A stretch of DNA of 64,000 bases, from positions 31,932,903 to 31,996,902 of the forward strand of contig CM036243.1 in NCBI GenBank assembly GCA_020698575.1, written 5' to 3'. Position numbers and translations under genes: made by a program. The notes under the pieces were generated by a model. It was not told where the DNA came from. It saw nothing but the letters and a program-made list of their open reading frames with translations, and ran no database searches. This document shows positions 21,085 through 31,649 of the stretch, in pieces. Position 1 is the stretch's first letter; each line of letters opens with the position of its first letter. The DNA is from Bostrychus sinensis (lineage: Eukaryota; Chordata; Actinopteri; Gobiiformes; Eleotridae).

Positions 21085-21790
21085 AAAAAAGTGGAAATTG
21101 AGGTTGTTTGAGCCGATCTCAAGACTGGATAACCCTAGACCAAATTATGAGAGATCTCTGGGGAAAAAAAGGGAGCTGCTAAATGGGACTTCTTTTTATA
21201 TTAAGGCAAAATACGTCACCTTTAGTGATGTGGCCCTCTGTTACATATATTTTATATTTAGACTATGGCGCAGTGACAGCAGCAGAGGAAACACGACGGT
21301 AAAAAGGGGAACATTCGATGCCATTATGAGCATTATATCATCGTGTTTCTTTACATTTGTGTCCCTGGACTGAGTGCTTTGTCAAATTGGCCATCAGGCA
21401 AACAGAGCTAGCCCCGTACATATTTGCTCATGGCCATTCATTAAACACTGTCTGCCACTCTCCCCGTCTCCAACCCAACACATTATTATGTCCTCTTCAG
21501 TCGACGTCTCGGGGCCCGCCGCACCACTCGCTGTGCTAATTGTCAATGTGTTTTCATCAGTTTCCTCACACATACAAGGCCAGACATGAGCCAGTGCCGT
21601 TGAACGTGTCAAATTTATTTCTGGACGTTAATAAATACGTACAACCCGGGAAAATGTGTGTCTCATTTTGCAGGCTACTTCATTAGGAATTCATAGAAAG
21701 CAAATGGTTTTCATGGCGAGGTACAACAGTTTTGACAATTAATAAAAATGAATGTGTTTGTGGCTGCCTTTGATGGAAATTGCAGGTTGT
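21085..21790. other. Low-copy block, candidate conserved element
   Basis: No repeats recognised over 700 bp. It contains 'catttgctcatggcc', 'gctaattgtcaatgtg' and other A/T-core words set among CpGs. Overlapping frames of 60-91 codons in three frames and both strands show no domains. It resembles vertebrate conserved non-coding sequence in texture; unverified. Confidence 0.35.
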
Positions 21791-22090
21791 AATGGTCTTG
21801 AGGCCTCGGAATTTTTTAACAGTCCCTTACAAACACATTTACGAGTTGTGTCTAGAAAGTAATAAAAGTGAAATTTTTAAAGGTTTTTTAATTGGGAGAA
21901 AAAATACAATTCAGCATCTCCTTCAAAGTATGCACCAAAGTAACAAACGTATACACTTTTTTCCATTCTGCACAGCATCCCTGGAAGTCTTCAAGTCATG
22001 GAGCACTACAAACATGGTCTGCCATACAAACTCTTTTCCTATTTCTTACAAAGAAGTCAGTCTGTTAGCTCTTTGCGTTTGGTTTTGTTT
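21791..22090. other. Non-coding stretch
   Basis: Nothing recognised. The 140-codon frame 21780-22202 runs from here into dispersed repeat C and is not conserved in the other copy of that repeat. Confidence 0.4.
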
Positions 22091-22553
22091 CTATGGGCGG
22101 AACAATCGCAGGCGGAGTAACCAATCAGAGAAACGAAGGGCAGGACATAAGCAGCGCGCCACTGATACAAATAAACATGAAAGTTTGCAAGGTTTGCCAT
22201 AAAACACCAGAATATGTTGTATTATGAGCAGCTCTGTACTTATTTTTGAACAGGGACAGCAGCAGAAGCCAGTTGTACAAAGAGTTGTAGGAAAAAGTGA
22301 GTTTGTTTGAATGTGGTCGGACGTCAGAGGGACTTTACTGTTGTTAAAATGGAAACAAAAACATACAGAGGACTGAAAAAAACAATGCGTACTTCAGCAG
22401 AACCAACAGGTGATGAAGAAAAGCACTAAATGGTGTTAATCAGGTCAGAAAAGTTGTAAAATTAGCTCAATAGCCAGCCCTGCCTTGGTTAGCTTCTGTA
22501 TTTGTAAGCTGCAGATAAACATCTATTATAGGCCATTTCCAAATCGACCAGAG
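22091..22553 (-). repeat. Dispersed repeat family C, copy 2 (longer)
   Basis: Reverse complement of 11733-12005 with about 190 bp extra in the centre. Starts 'ctatgggcggaacaatcg' and ends near 'ccatttccaaatcgacc'. Class unknown; no coding content. Confidence 0.75.
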
Positions 22554-23097
22554 ACAAACGCTGACTGACACTGGCTACCTAAACAGTAACAAACCATTCT
22601 TCATCTTTGGGAATATGAAAAAGTCTCAAGTAGCCAAGTCAGGGCAGTGGGTAGGATGGGGAAGCACTGTGATGTGTTTTTAACTCTCTGAGGCCAACGC
22701 ACTGTGACTCTGTACATTGTTGTGATCAAAAATCTCAGCCGAGCTGATCTCAGGAAACACATAAAAGCTTCTTACAACTCAAGAAACCAAGAACTTTGAG
22801 ATACGAGTTCATAAAGATAAAGAAAAGACACCATTTTGGATTTGTGTATCACATCTAAAGGGCACTACACAGACGCAACACATGCCACTCAGAGACTTCC
22901 AGGGATGCTTTGAAAAAGAAAGAGAGAGAAAAAAAAAAGTTTACTTCATATATGTCAATATATCACACTGTCGATATATATCAGTACTTACAAAATACTT
23001 ATTTGGGTAATGATTACTTGATAACATGTGAAATAAAGGCGCGTGCATCACTTCTGAATGTTTTGGGGTAGCTTACTCCAGTGTTGTGTGCCAAAAC
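22554..23097. other. Non-coding stretch
   Basis: No gene or repeat recognised. An 'aatatatcac...gatatatatcag' patch lies at about 22958-22984. Confidence 0.35.
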
Positions 23098-23538
23098 TAG
23101 GGCTGCACAATATGGAGAAAACATGTGATATTCGATAACTGTGTTGAAAATTGCGATAACGATATTATTGCGATATTTGGAAAAAGAGCCTAGTTTTTTA
23201 ACATAGTAAGTTAAATTCACTATATTTCATTAAAAATGTAAGTTCCTGTATTTCCAAGTCAAAACAGCGACAAAATCAAAACTTAACACAGGAATAAAAC
23301 AAGGCTAAGCTGTGACTAAATTAATTAAATTACCACTAAAACTGGACTTTTTACACATTTTTATTTAGTCACAACACATGTTCTTTTAAGGCTCTGGTGG
23401 AAAATGATTCTTCAGTGTAAATCTCTGTCAGATGGAACTCCACAGCGTTATTGTGATATATTTAGTTTCTTGTGATACGGATATTGCATTTGCTGATATT
23501 GCGATAACGATAATTTTGCAATATATTGTGCAGCCCTA
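23098..23538. mobile_element. hAT-like miniature element, GGGCTGCAC family, copy 2
   Basis: Termini 'tagggctgcacaatat' and 'atattgtgcagccctag' are perfect inverted repeats over 16 bp. Flanking 8-mers 'gccaaaac' (23090-23097) and 'gccgaaat' (23539-23546) agree at six positions, fitting a decayed hAT-type duplication. The interior near both ends is rich in 'gcgataacgata' words. The body aligns in reverse with 4212-4557, and a fragment lies at 45137-45225. Confidence 0.85.
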
Positions 23539-23546
23539 GCCGAAAT

Positions 23547-24456
23547 GCTCCCAAACAGCAGCACTGGACAGGTCCATCCATGTTACGTGACAGGAGTTAG
23601 CCATTTTGTTTGTCCTACAAGCAACCACTTACGTTGTTTAATTACCAGTACTAGTTACATGCTTTGTCTTTAAATGTAATATTTTCATTAAATCAAATTT
23701 TAAAAGTGTGGTATCGCCCAGCACTAATTAATTTTACTTTGTGCATGCACTTTATATATTTGCTCCATATCTCAGTCCCAATCCCAATTTTACTTTGGCC
23801 GTTTGTCTGCTGTCCTATCCAAAAGTTTTCACTGCTAAACACAACATTAAACATTAAATTTGTAGTTTAGGAGTTCAGTGTCTGATTGATTACATAAATG
23901 AATTTCAAATCTTAATCTACGTATACGCAATTCAATTTCAGTCTTTGCTGTTTGAATGAAAGGAAACGGACGAGCAACATCTGCCCTAAAACAAAACATC
24001 AGCTCATAAAAAGTGTCCACGTACTTGCCTCAAACTCAAATGGTACAAAACACAAAAAAGTTCAAAGATTGTGCAACTTCCTCAAAACGCAAAAGAAGTA
24101 AAAGGCGATGCTGGGAGGGGGGTTGTCGCATCAAACATCAACGGGACATGAAAGAAAATCCGGGCAGTATCCTTTGAAAAAGAGATTCCAAGACAAAAAA
24201 AACAGGGAAGCTACAGATGATAGGTGTTTTTTGATGTTTTTTGATAAATGATCTTTCTGTCACAACAATAAGAAGTTAAATATGGCGTTTATTTTGTACA
24301 ATATGAGGCGTCTGAGGCTTTGAGCAACTAAAGTCAGTTTAAGTTAGGAGTTTTGTATATGAGTGTGTTTTTTGGGTTTTTTTACCCACTGCGATGTCCT
24401 CCTGAAGTGTTACCTGGCAGTGAGTGAGAGGTGCTAAGATTTTGTGCATACGCTGC
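23547..24456. other. Non-coding stretch
   Basis: No gene or known repeat. Mixed composition, with a G run near 24117-24122. Confidence 0.35.
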
Positions 24457-24485
24457 TGAAGCCATATGCTCAAACATTTGCACTC
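24457..24485 (+). repeat. 29-bp direct repeat, copy 1
   Basis: Identical over 29 bp to 25692-25720 ('tgaagccatatgctcaaac' then 'atttgcactc'). The copies lie 1.2 kb apart and flanking sequence does not match. Confidence 0.85.
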
Positions 24486-24548
24486 CAATTAAAAGAAGGT
24501 AAACTCTGAAACTGAAAATAATCCACAGTAACCTTTAGATATGGTTCC

Positions 24549-24551
<3 letters not shown>

Positions 24552-24585
<34 letters not shown>
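24552..24585. repeat. Poly-A run (34 A)
   Basis: Uninterrupted A homopolymer. It may be the tail of a retroposon inserted on the + strand, but no recognisable SINE or LINE body is seen upstream. Confidence 0.9.
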
Positions 24586-24587
<2 letters not shown>

Positions 24588-25691
24588 GGAATCCAGAAGT
24601 TGTTATTCACTTATTCAACGCTGTAGAAGAAAGAATTGCTGCGAAAACTCAAAAATGTTATATTTTATTACTATCATAATTTTTTTTAAATCATCTTACA
24701 GTCAACTGACTATCCATTGTTCAGAAAAAGTATTATATTTTTATTAAATTTAGTATATTTAGTTTTTACTATTATCCATAATAATACCTTTTCTGAACAA
24801 TGTTGGCTGTTAGATGAGTTAAAAAAATAATGATAGAGTAAAACTTAAAATTTTAAGTTTTTAGATGTATAAATGTCAAATTAAGTGAACAAAAAATATT
24901 TAAAAAACCTTGATGGATCCTGTTGTTCTTTGAGTTTTTGAAGTTGTTGTTTTTTGTTCATATTTATAAATATGTTTAAGATAAAAAATTATTTATTATA
25001 TTTTAAAGAGAATATTTTTTCTTATGTTTTGAAAGTGTTTTTTTGTTTTGTTGTTTTTTTACTAAAGTGTTTTAGACTCATCTGGGATTTTGAGCTTTGA
25101 TATTTATCAGATTTTTATTATATTGTCATTCTTAAACTCTATATTTTTTTCATTTCAGGGTCGAGCTGCATGTCTGTAACAAAAATTTCCCCTCAGAGAT
25201 AAAATAAAGAAACTGTGATTGTGAAGGCTCCATTAGGCAAAACACAATAGCTGCCTTTCCTGATGCAACATTCTTAATTTATCCGGGCTTGGGACGATAC
25301 AAAGAGTACGCAGGCTTGTAACACCTTGTGATTGGATGATGCAAAAAAATAAATAAACCAAAAAAATAAAAAAATAAAAAATAAAAAAGCATTAACTTTT
25401 GGTCGTCACAGCTTCTACCCACTGCAATTGATATAAGTTGAAGGGATGATAAACCCACTTTCACTTCTGAATGGGTCTGGCTGTAATCCATTAAAAGTGT
25501 TAGTACCATAAGCGTTTGAGTAAATAACTTTCACTAAGAGGCTTTCCTGCAGGTTTGGGGAGGGCAGAGCGAGCGTGCGTGTCATTCAGAGTCCAATTTA
25601 ATTTATTGTTTTTTCTCGATTATAAAGATTTTGTAATTGTTGGGAGCCAAAATAGTAATCACAATTAAAATTCGATTACACTTGGTGTCGA
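24586..25691. other. Very A/T-rich non-coding stretch
   Basis: No gene seen. At 25288-25330 is a SINE-associated word set ('gggcttgggacgatacaaag', 'gtacgcaggcttgtaac') that matches 30292-30345. Confidence 0.4.
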
Positions 25692-25720
25692 TGAAGCCAT
25701 ATGCTCAAACATTTGCACTC
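25692..25720 (+). repeat. 29-bp direct repeat, copy 2
   Basis: Exact match to 24457-24485. Confidence 0.85.
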
Positions 25721-25924
25721 ATATTTACTAAAGGTGCAGCCAAAGTAACGCTTAGACATTTCCAAAGTTAGAAAAGTCAACAGAATTAGCTTAACTTCAT
25801 TATGAGGCTTACAATCAGGTGTCATAGGCTCACTGATGGCTGTTTTATGTGAAACAAAACTGGCATAAATCTTTGTGGGAGTGCTAGATGGCAGAGTGGT
25901 TAGCTCTCCTCAGGCAGACTGGAT

Positions 25925-25985
25925 GCATGCCCTGTTACCAAGGCTGGACGCAGGATTGTAGAAATACTGAGGTCCAGCAACTGAG
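25925..25985 (-). mobile_element. Diverged array-flanking module (SINE-tail-like)
   Basis: 'ccctgttaccaaggctgg' and 'cgcaggattgtagaaatac' followed by 'tgaggtcc' is a diverged version of the module at 26103-26190 and 58291-58375. It too is followed at once by GGTTTAGTCC-type repeats. Confidence 0.5.
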
Positions 25986-26379
25986 GTTTATTTCTAATGT
26001 GGTCCTTGTTTAGATCTGGTTTCATTCTGGTTTAGTCAGGGTTTATTTTTGGTTAGTCAGGGTTTATTTTTTGTTTAGTCCTGGTTTATTTTTTTTATTT
26101 TTACACCAGATGCCCTTCCTGTTGCAACCAAGGCCATACACAGGATTTTAGGAAGACTGATGTCTATCATGTTGACGGGCCAGTTTAGTCCTGGTTTAGA
26201 CCTGGTTTAGTCCTGGTTTAGACATGGTTTAGTCCTGGTTTAGACCTGGTTTAGTCCTGGTTTAGACCTCAGTTAGTCCTGGTTTATTCCTTGTTTAGTT
26301 CTTGTTTAGATCTGGTTTATTTTTTGTTTAGTTCTGGTTTATTTTTTGTTTAGTCCTGGTTTATTTTTTGTTTAGTCCT

Positions 26380-26418
<39 letters not shown>

Positions 26419-26985
26419 TCTGATTTAGTCCTTGTTTAGATCTGGTTTAGTCCTGGTTTAGACCTCAGTTAGTCCTGGTTTATTCCTTGTTTAGTTCTTG
26501 TTTAGATCTGGTTTATTTTTTGTTTAGTCCTGGTTTATTTTTTGTTTAGATCTGGTTTATTTTTTGTTTAGTCCTGGTTTATTTTTTGTTTAGTCCTGGT
26601 TTATTTTTTGTTTAGTCCTGTTTTTTTTTAGGTTTTCTTGTTTTTTTAGATCTGATTTAGTCCTTGTTTAGATCTGGTTTTGTCCTGGTTTAGTCCATGT
26701 TAAACTTTTTTTTGTTTAGACCTTGTTCAGACCTGATTTAGTCCTTTTTGAGACCTGGTTTGTCCTGGTTTAGTCCTGGTTACGTCCCCGTCTACACCAG
26801 GTTTAGTCCTGGTTTATTCCCTGTTTAGTCCTTGTTTAGATCTGGTTTTATCCTGGTTTGGTCCTGGTTTAGTCCATGTCTATTTTTTGTTTGTTTAGAC
26901 CCTTGCTTAGACCTGATTTAATAATTTTTGAGACCTGATTTTGTCCTGGTTTAGACCTAGAACTGATTTAATTTGTCCGGTTTGC
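25986..26985 (+). repeat. GGTTTAGTCCT 11-bp minisatellite array
   Basis: About 1 kb of 11-bp units (GGTTTAGTCCT, GGTTTAGACCT, and T-expanded 'ggtttattttttgtttag' variants). It is interrupted by a SINE-tail-like module at 26103-26190 and by a 35-base T run at 26381-26415. The block beginning 'cctcagttagtcctgg' occurs twice, on either side of the T run, suggesting an internal duplication. Confidence 0.9.
26103..26190 (-). mobile_element. SINE-tail-like module at array edge
   Basis: 'acaccagatgcccttcctg' then 'ttgcaaccaaggccataca' and 'tgttgacgggccag'. On the reverse strand this reads as the 3' module of the local SINE group ('ggttgcaacaggaaggg', 'catctggtgt') with a T-rich stretch beyond it as poly-A. 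With the adjoining repeats, 26103-26223 differs from 58291-58411 at one position. Confidence 0.7.
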
Positions 26986-27840
26986 TTTCACACTGCTCCT
27001 TGTCCAACAAACTAAACTTTTTGAGGAAGGTACTGCGCCCCTCGTTGCGTGTTCACTTCTCTGTAAAACAAACCTAACTTTCCAAGAGAACGTACAAGAG
27101 TTTGATTAAAGCTGACTAAACAGAGCCGTGAATGGTTTTCTTTCTCTAAATTTCAGCCTTGAGACGCTGGCAGGAAGATGACAAATGGAATGAATAATAC
27201 AACAACTCCTTCAGTAGTAATTAATGAGGGTCTGAAAGGATGTGTCCAGTGTCTCTCAGTAGGACCAGGACAACTTTGTCAAATTATCAAAACTCCGACA
27301 ACTATTAGCTGTAAGCAAACAAAACAAAACAAACAAAAAGCTCCTATTAACAGTTGAAATAACCTAAAAGTTATTGTTATGGTCCTTTACATGTTTTCCC
27401 TGAATCTGTTTTATTTTATGTATCTATTTTATTTAGTTTATTGTCAGATATGTGTTTTGCTTCTCTTTTTTCTGTCTCTGTTTTTCTTTTCTCAGCTGTT
27501 TTGTGCTGTAAACAGTAAACATCCGTATAGGATCGTGTGGTTGGTCAAACAAAATCAGTCCTTGCTCTCGTTCTGTCCTTTGTCAAAAATACTTTATAAT
27601 AACTCCAAGATGAGGGAAGTTTTTTTTTTGTTGTTTTTTTTTCTGTGCTATTGACTATTAATTACACTATTACACAGTTACTTACTTATGTACTAAATTA
27701 TTGTTTGGTTTTACCCAAATAAAATTCAATAAAGGAATTAAAAAGGCATTAGCATCTTTTTAAAATGTTCACAATTTAGACTTTAGAAATAACAAAAAAA
27801 AAAAAAAAGGTATTAAAAAGTTCTAAAAAGACACAAAAGC
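26986..27840. other. Non-coding stretch
   Basis: No gene or repeat family recognised. It has T-rich patches near 27375-27500 and 27617-27643 and an A run at about 27793-27808. A 91-codon Phe-rich frame comes from the T-rich DNA. Confidence 0.4.
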
Positions 27841-27891
27841 AATTAAAAAAACTACAATAAAATAGAAAACAAGAAAAACATTACATTTTTT

Positions 27892-28166
27892 GGTAACACT
27901 TTAGTTTAGGGTCCACTTTTTAACCATTAAGTAAGTGCTAATTAGCATGCTAGTTTATGGTAAATTAGCTCTTAATTGCTAATTATAAAGCAGTAATTAT
28001 GAATTTATTCAGACGAAACGTTAATTAGTTGCTAATTAGTTGTAGATTATATTCAGAATTAGAAATTAATAGATTCTTTATATTTACCAAGTAAGAGCTA
28101 TTTAACCACCAACTAGCATAATTAGCAGTTTAATGGTTAAAAGGTGGACCCTAAATTAAAGTTACC
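27892..28166. mobile_element. hAT-like miniature element, TTAGGGTCCA family, copy 1
   Basis: Termini 'ggtaacactttagtttaggg' and 'accctaaattaaagttacc' are inverted repeats. Flanking 8-mers 'catttttt' (27884-27891) and 'catttttg' (28167-28174) match at seven positions. The interior is dense in 'gctaattag' words. Common in teleosts from memory. Confidence 0.85.
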
Positions 28167-28280
28167 CATTTTTGCAAATGTTTAGCTAAAAAAAAAAATA
28201 CCAAAAAAAAAAAAAGCAATAAAAATGATTTTTTAAAGCTATAATAAAATAGAAAACAAAAGAAAAACATTTCATTTTTT

Positions 28281-28561
28281 GGTAACACTTTAGTTTAGGG
28301 TCCACTTATTAACCATTAAGTAAGTGCTAATTAGCATGCTAGTTTGTGGTAAATTAGCTCTTAATTGCTAATTATAAAGCAGTAATTATGAGTTTATTGA
28401 AACAAAATGTTAGTTAGTTGCTAATTAGTTGTAGAATATGTTCACACAGAATACAAGACTAACATATGCTTTATAATTACCAAGTAGGAGCTATTTAACC
28501 ACCAACAAGCATAATTAGCACTTTAATGGTTAATAGGTGGACCCTAAACTAAAGTGTAACC
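28281..28561. mobile_element. hAT-like miniature element, TTAGGGTCCA family, copy 2
   Basis: Same element as 27892-28166 with point differences, flanked by 'catttttt' (28273-28280) and 'catttgtt' (28562-28569). The same flank in both copies supports the tandem-duplication reading. Confidence 0.85.
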
Positions 28562-28829
28562 CATTTGTTGCAAATGTATAGCTACAAAAAGATAAGAAAA
28601 GCAAAAAGCTGTTGCAAATGTTTTCAGATTTAAAAATACCTCTTACAAAATGAGTAGGGACCCTGACCAAATTTTGATTTAACCTAAAATATCTTAATGA
28701 AAAGAACACATAAATAATAATATAAGTGGTTTGGTGCTACCCATGTCATTGTATGTAATGGCTATTTATTCCCAGATAAGTAATAATTTTGAACATCAAC
28801 ACTAAAATCCCAAAAAAGACACAATTGCC

Positions 28830-29165
28830 ATCCACTCTAAAGCTCTTTCCACTCGGCGTATTAAGAAAACACCCACACATCAATTACACATCCAATCGAT
28901 GCTATTTGCAATTACCTCTAATTAGCAATTAAGTGTACAATCACATCAACAATATGCTAATGAGGCGCCGCTAATAACCGCCTCGTTCTCTTGGGCAAAG
29001 GCCTGTGATTGCCGGAGTGTGAAGAAGCGGCTTCACTCTGGCTTTTTTCTGCACTGATTGGACGATTCAAATATTAGTAATGGACAATTTCATATTTATG
29101 TAAGATTTAGGTCGGAGCGGCCCGAGGAGCGATGTCGTCCTGTGTCAGTGACTGACAACAGAACA
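28830..29165. promoter_or_regulatory. Candidate conserved enhancer with homeodomain and POU motifs
   Basis: Low-copy sequence with adjoining homeodomain cores TAATTAG (28919-28925) and CAATTAAG (28926-28933), the POU octamer variant ATGCTAAT (28954-28961), 'gctaataaccgcc', and a CpG-rich 3' part ('gtcggagcggcccgag'). No open frame. The composition differs sharply from flanking A/T-rich and repeat DNA. Enhancer function is inferred. Confidence 0.45.
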
Positions 29166-29717
29166 CAGTTTATTTCAATAGTTCAGGACAAAAAGTGAGT
29201 ATATAGAGTCGGTATAGAGTCAGGCTTTGGGCTTTTCTCTTCCTGCATAATAATTTGGCGTAGGATTTATGCCCGATGCCCTTCCTGGCACAGAGGTTGC
29301 GGTAATAAGTTGCATTTGCTCAATGTCAAATCTCAAATTTACTACAGTAACTGTTTGAATAAGAGTAGTTTTTTTGCAACATACTTTTTAATTCTTCTGG
29401 AGTAATAGTATTTTGAGGTAACAATACTTGACAATTTTTTTGGCTTATGTATTGCTTTTAAATTTTTTAAGTTGTAAAAACAGAAAATTCAGGAATGTTG
29501 CAAGTGTTTTTTAGCCTTATTTTTTATATTTATATATTTATTTTGTTGATAAATATGCAATTTATTTTTTACAAATTTGTATTTTGAAATAAATGCACAT
29601 TATTGTATTGTATTTTTTTTTCTGTCTGATTACTTCATTGATAAAAAAAAAAAATCAGACATTATGTTCTAACAGTATTTTTTGAGTATTTTTTTTCACC
29701 AAATATTTTTTTACATC

Positions 29718-29720
<3 letters not shown>
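29166..29720. other. A/T-rich stretch with SINE-tail fragment
   Basis: 29275-29310 holds 'gcccgatgcccttcctgg', a fragment of the SINE 3' module in reverse orientation. The rest is T-rich and leads into the TA repeat. Confidence 0.4.

Positions 29721-29806
<86 letters not shown>
29721..29806. repeat. (TA)n microsatellite, 86 bp
   Basis: 43 uninterrupted TA units, self-complementary and able to extrude as a cruciform. Confidence 0.95.
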
Positions 29807-29807
<1 letters not shown>

Positions 29808-29909
29808 TATTCTTTTTTATTTTTATTTTTTTATATTTTATTTTTTTTTACTTGTATTACAATAATTATTTGGATGGTTTTTACTTCTATTTGAGTTTGA
29901 GTTATTGGG

Positions 29910-30225
29910 GCGATGGTGGTGCAGTGGGTTAAGCATTCGCCCAGCAATCGGAAGCGCATACTGTCGTTGTGTCCCTGGGCAAGACACCTCACCCACCTTG
30001 CCTGTGTGAATGTGTTAGTGTGGCTGTGTTTGGTGGTGGTCGGAGGGGCCGTTGGCGCAGATTGGCAGCCACGCTTCCGTCAGTCTGCCCCAGGGCAGCT
30101 GTGGCTACAGAAGTAGCTCACCACCACCAAGTGTGACTGAGGAGTGAATGAATAATTGATCAATTGTAAAGCGTCTTTGAGTGTCCAAAAAAGCGTTATA
30201 TAAATTCAATGTATTATTATTATTA
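29910..30225 (+). mobile_element. tRNA-derived SINE, best-preserved copy
   Basis: The head 'ggtggtgcagtgggttaagc' is followed by 'gttgtgtccctgggcaag', 'cacctcacccaccttgcc', 'gttggcgcagattggcagcc', 'ccccagggcagctgtggc', 'gtgactgaggagtgaatg' and the tail 'aaaaaagcgttatataaat' plus an ATT repeat. It serves as the local reference for copies at 4690, 5437, 12076, 17877 and 39195. The short frame across it is not coding. Confidence 0.9.
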
Positions 30226-30584
30226 TTTAATTTGTTTTACAATAAATTTACTCAAGTACAACTTTTAGCTACATATGCGCTCTATTTAGCCAGGCTTGGA
30301 ACTGGCACAAAGAGTACACTGGCTTGTGACCCCTTGTGCCTGCATTATCACAACTAAAATAAATAAATGTATTTCACTGTGTACTTAATCTAATCATTTA
30401 AATATGAATTATACTCTTAATAATTTGAACTAAACTACTAAAACCATTCCATGATATTTTACTTTTTGAGGTATATCTGACAAAGAAATGACAGAAAAAT
30501 AACGATCCAGGCTCAACGTGTCATTTGTGAGAGAGAGGAAAAAAAAAAAACACTATATATGGTTGATTAAATTCATGTCATGGT
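30226..30584. other. Non-coding stretch with SINE-related fragment
   Basis: 30292-30345 ('caggcttggaactggcac', 'gtacactggcttgtgac') matches 25288-25330. Otherwise A/T-rich with nothing recognised. Confidence 0.4.
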
Positions 30585-30880
30585 GAAGAAAAGGCGCGCA
30601 GTCTGACACAGGTGATCCATGAAAAGCCTTCAATAAGTGGATCGGCCGGAGAGCAAGGCGTGTAGCGTTTCCTCAAATGAATCGTGTCTTTCTGGAGGAT
30701 GAACCGACTCTTAGCTGTGCATTCATCCAGTTAGTCAAGGTAGAGAGGGCCTCATAATTACAGGACCGCTCCAGACGGCAGCCAGACCCTTGTCAGAGCA
30801 ATATGACGGGGCCGAGAGGTATTTCTGTAAAACCAACCTCAGAGAACAGGTGGGAAGGTAGATTAAGCTGAAGAAAATAT
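30585..30880. other. Low-copy block, candidate conserved element
   Basis: Moderately G/C-rich, CpG-containing sequence with no repeat match ('gaaaaggcgcgcagtctg', 'ggatcggccggagagc', 'cctcataattacaggacc'). No frame of note. Texture is like conserved non-coding sequence. Confidence 0.35.
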
Positions 30881-31014
30881 ACAGTGATCAGGTGTAATGT
30901 TATCAGGGCTCACAAAAATGTTGACAATATACAGGCAATTGTGCAAATATTGGGTTAAATGTGTAATTGTTTTCAAGTTAAATTTATACATGTTTAATAA
31001 TAGTAACCTAATAT

Positions 31015-31640
31015 AGTATAGTATCGTTTATTTGGTCATTAAAAGTAGACAAAAAACAAAACAAAACAATGCTTTCATTAGATCTGAGACATAGACCGAA
31101 AAGGTTTAGGCTGAAGTCGAAACGTATTGTGCCTTAAATTGACATTTAAGTAAACCTGGCTATATTTCATGACAAAACAACAAGACAGGTAAAAAACAAA
31201 CAAACAAAAACACAATAATTTACATTCAAAGGGCAAAGAAAATATGTTTTTACTGTTATTACTGTATCGTTATTTTAGGCATTATCATTGTAACTGTCCT
31301 TTAGTGACTAATTACATCATTAAGATAACTTTATGTTGTAATAAATAAGACTACATAATCATACTGATGCTCTGTATTTGTACATCTTTTTAAATGTACT
31401 AAGTTAAGTACATTCTTTTAGTTCATTGTCCAGACTGTTCCATAAAATTACCCCTCTCACAGAGATACATCCAATTTTTTTGTGAGCTCCTGCCTTATTT
31501 CTTTTTATACATTTCTTCTATAATTACTTTTTCTAAAAATGGGAATCTAATCTTAACCTTTTTAATTAACGTTTTACAATTTCTTCCTGACAGTTCGGGG
31601 TGAAAATGTTATCATTCATAATATAGGTGCAATTGTAAAA
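31015..31640 (-). mobile_element. 5'-truncated LINE: C-terminal remnant and 3' UTR
   Basis: On the reverse strand 31466-31368 translates to VRGVILWNSLDNELKECT, a stop, then LSTFKKMYKYRA. This matches the C-terminal pattern of fish non-LTR elements (a LWNSLD...LK core, then a FKK.YK word). Upstream (31640-31470) the frame is broken by several stops. Downstream is a 3' UTR ending near 'tgaccaaataaacgatac'. It is a dead copy, head-to-head with the LINE fragment at 31650. Confidence 0.75.
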
Positions 31641-31649
31641 CTTCACTTT

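Larger units (their letters stand above)
27840..28610. repeat. Tandem duplication (~390-bp unit) containing a miniature element
   Basis: Two direct copies, about 27840-28225 and 28226-28610. Each holds a miniature element plus the same flanks: 'ataaaatagaaaacaa' on the left and 'gcaaatgt.tagcta' on the right. The flanks being duplicated too shows a duplication event after insertion, not two insertions. Confidence 0.85.

Noticed and set aside
21780..22202. 140-codon plus-strand frame
   Set aside because: Half of it lies in dispersed repeat C, and the frame is not kept in the other copy at 11733-12005.
25880..25925. tRNA-like 'tggcagagtggttagc' head before the 26-kb array
   Set aside because: The word resembles an A-box, but no B-box follows at the expected distance. 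The adjoining sequence is instead a diverged array-edge module.
29682..29894. Tyr-Ile repeat protein frame
   Set aside because: Translation of the TA microsatellite.
31118..31136. Second hammerhead-like 'ctgaagtcgaaacg' word
   Set aside because: No room for stem II between the two core words, and it lies in LINE 3' UTR sequence; a chance match.
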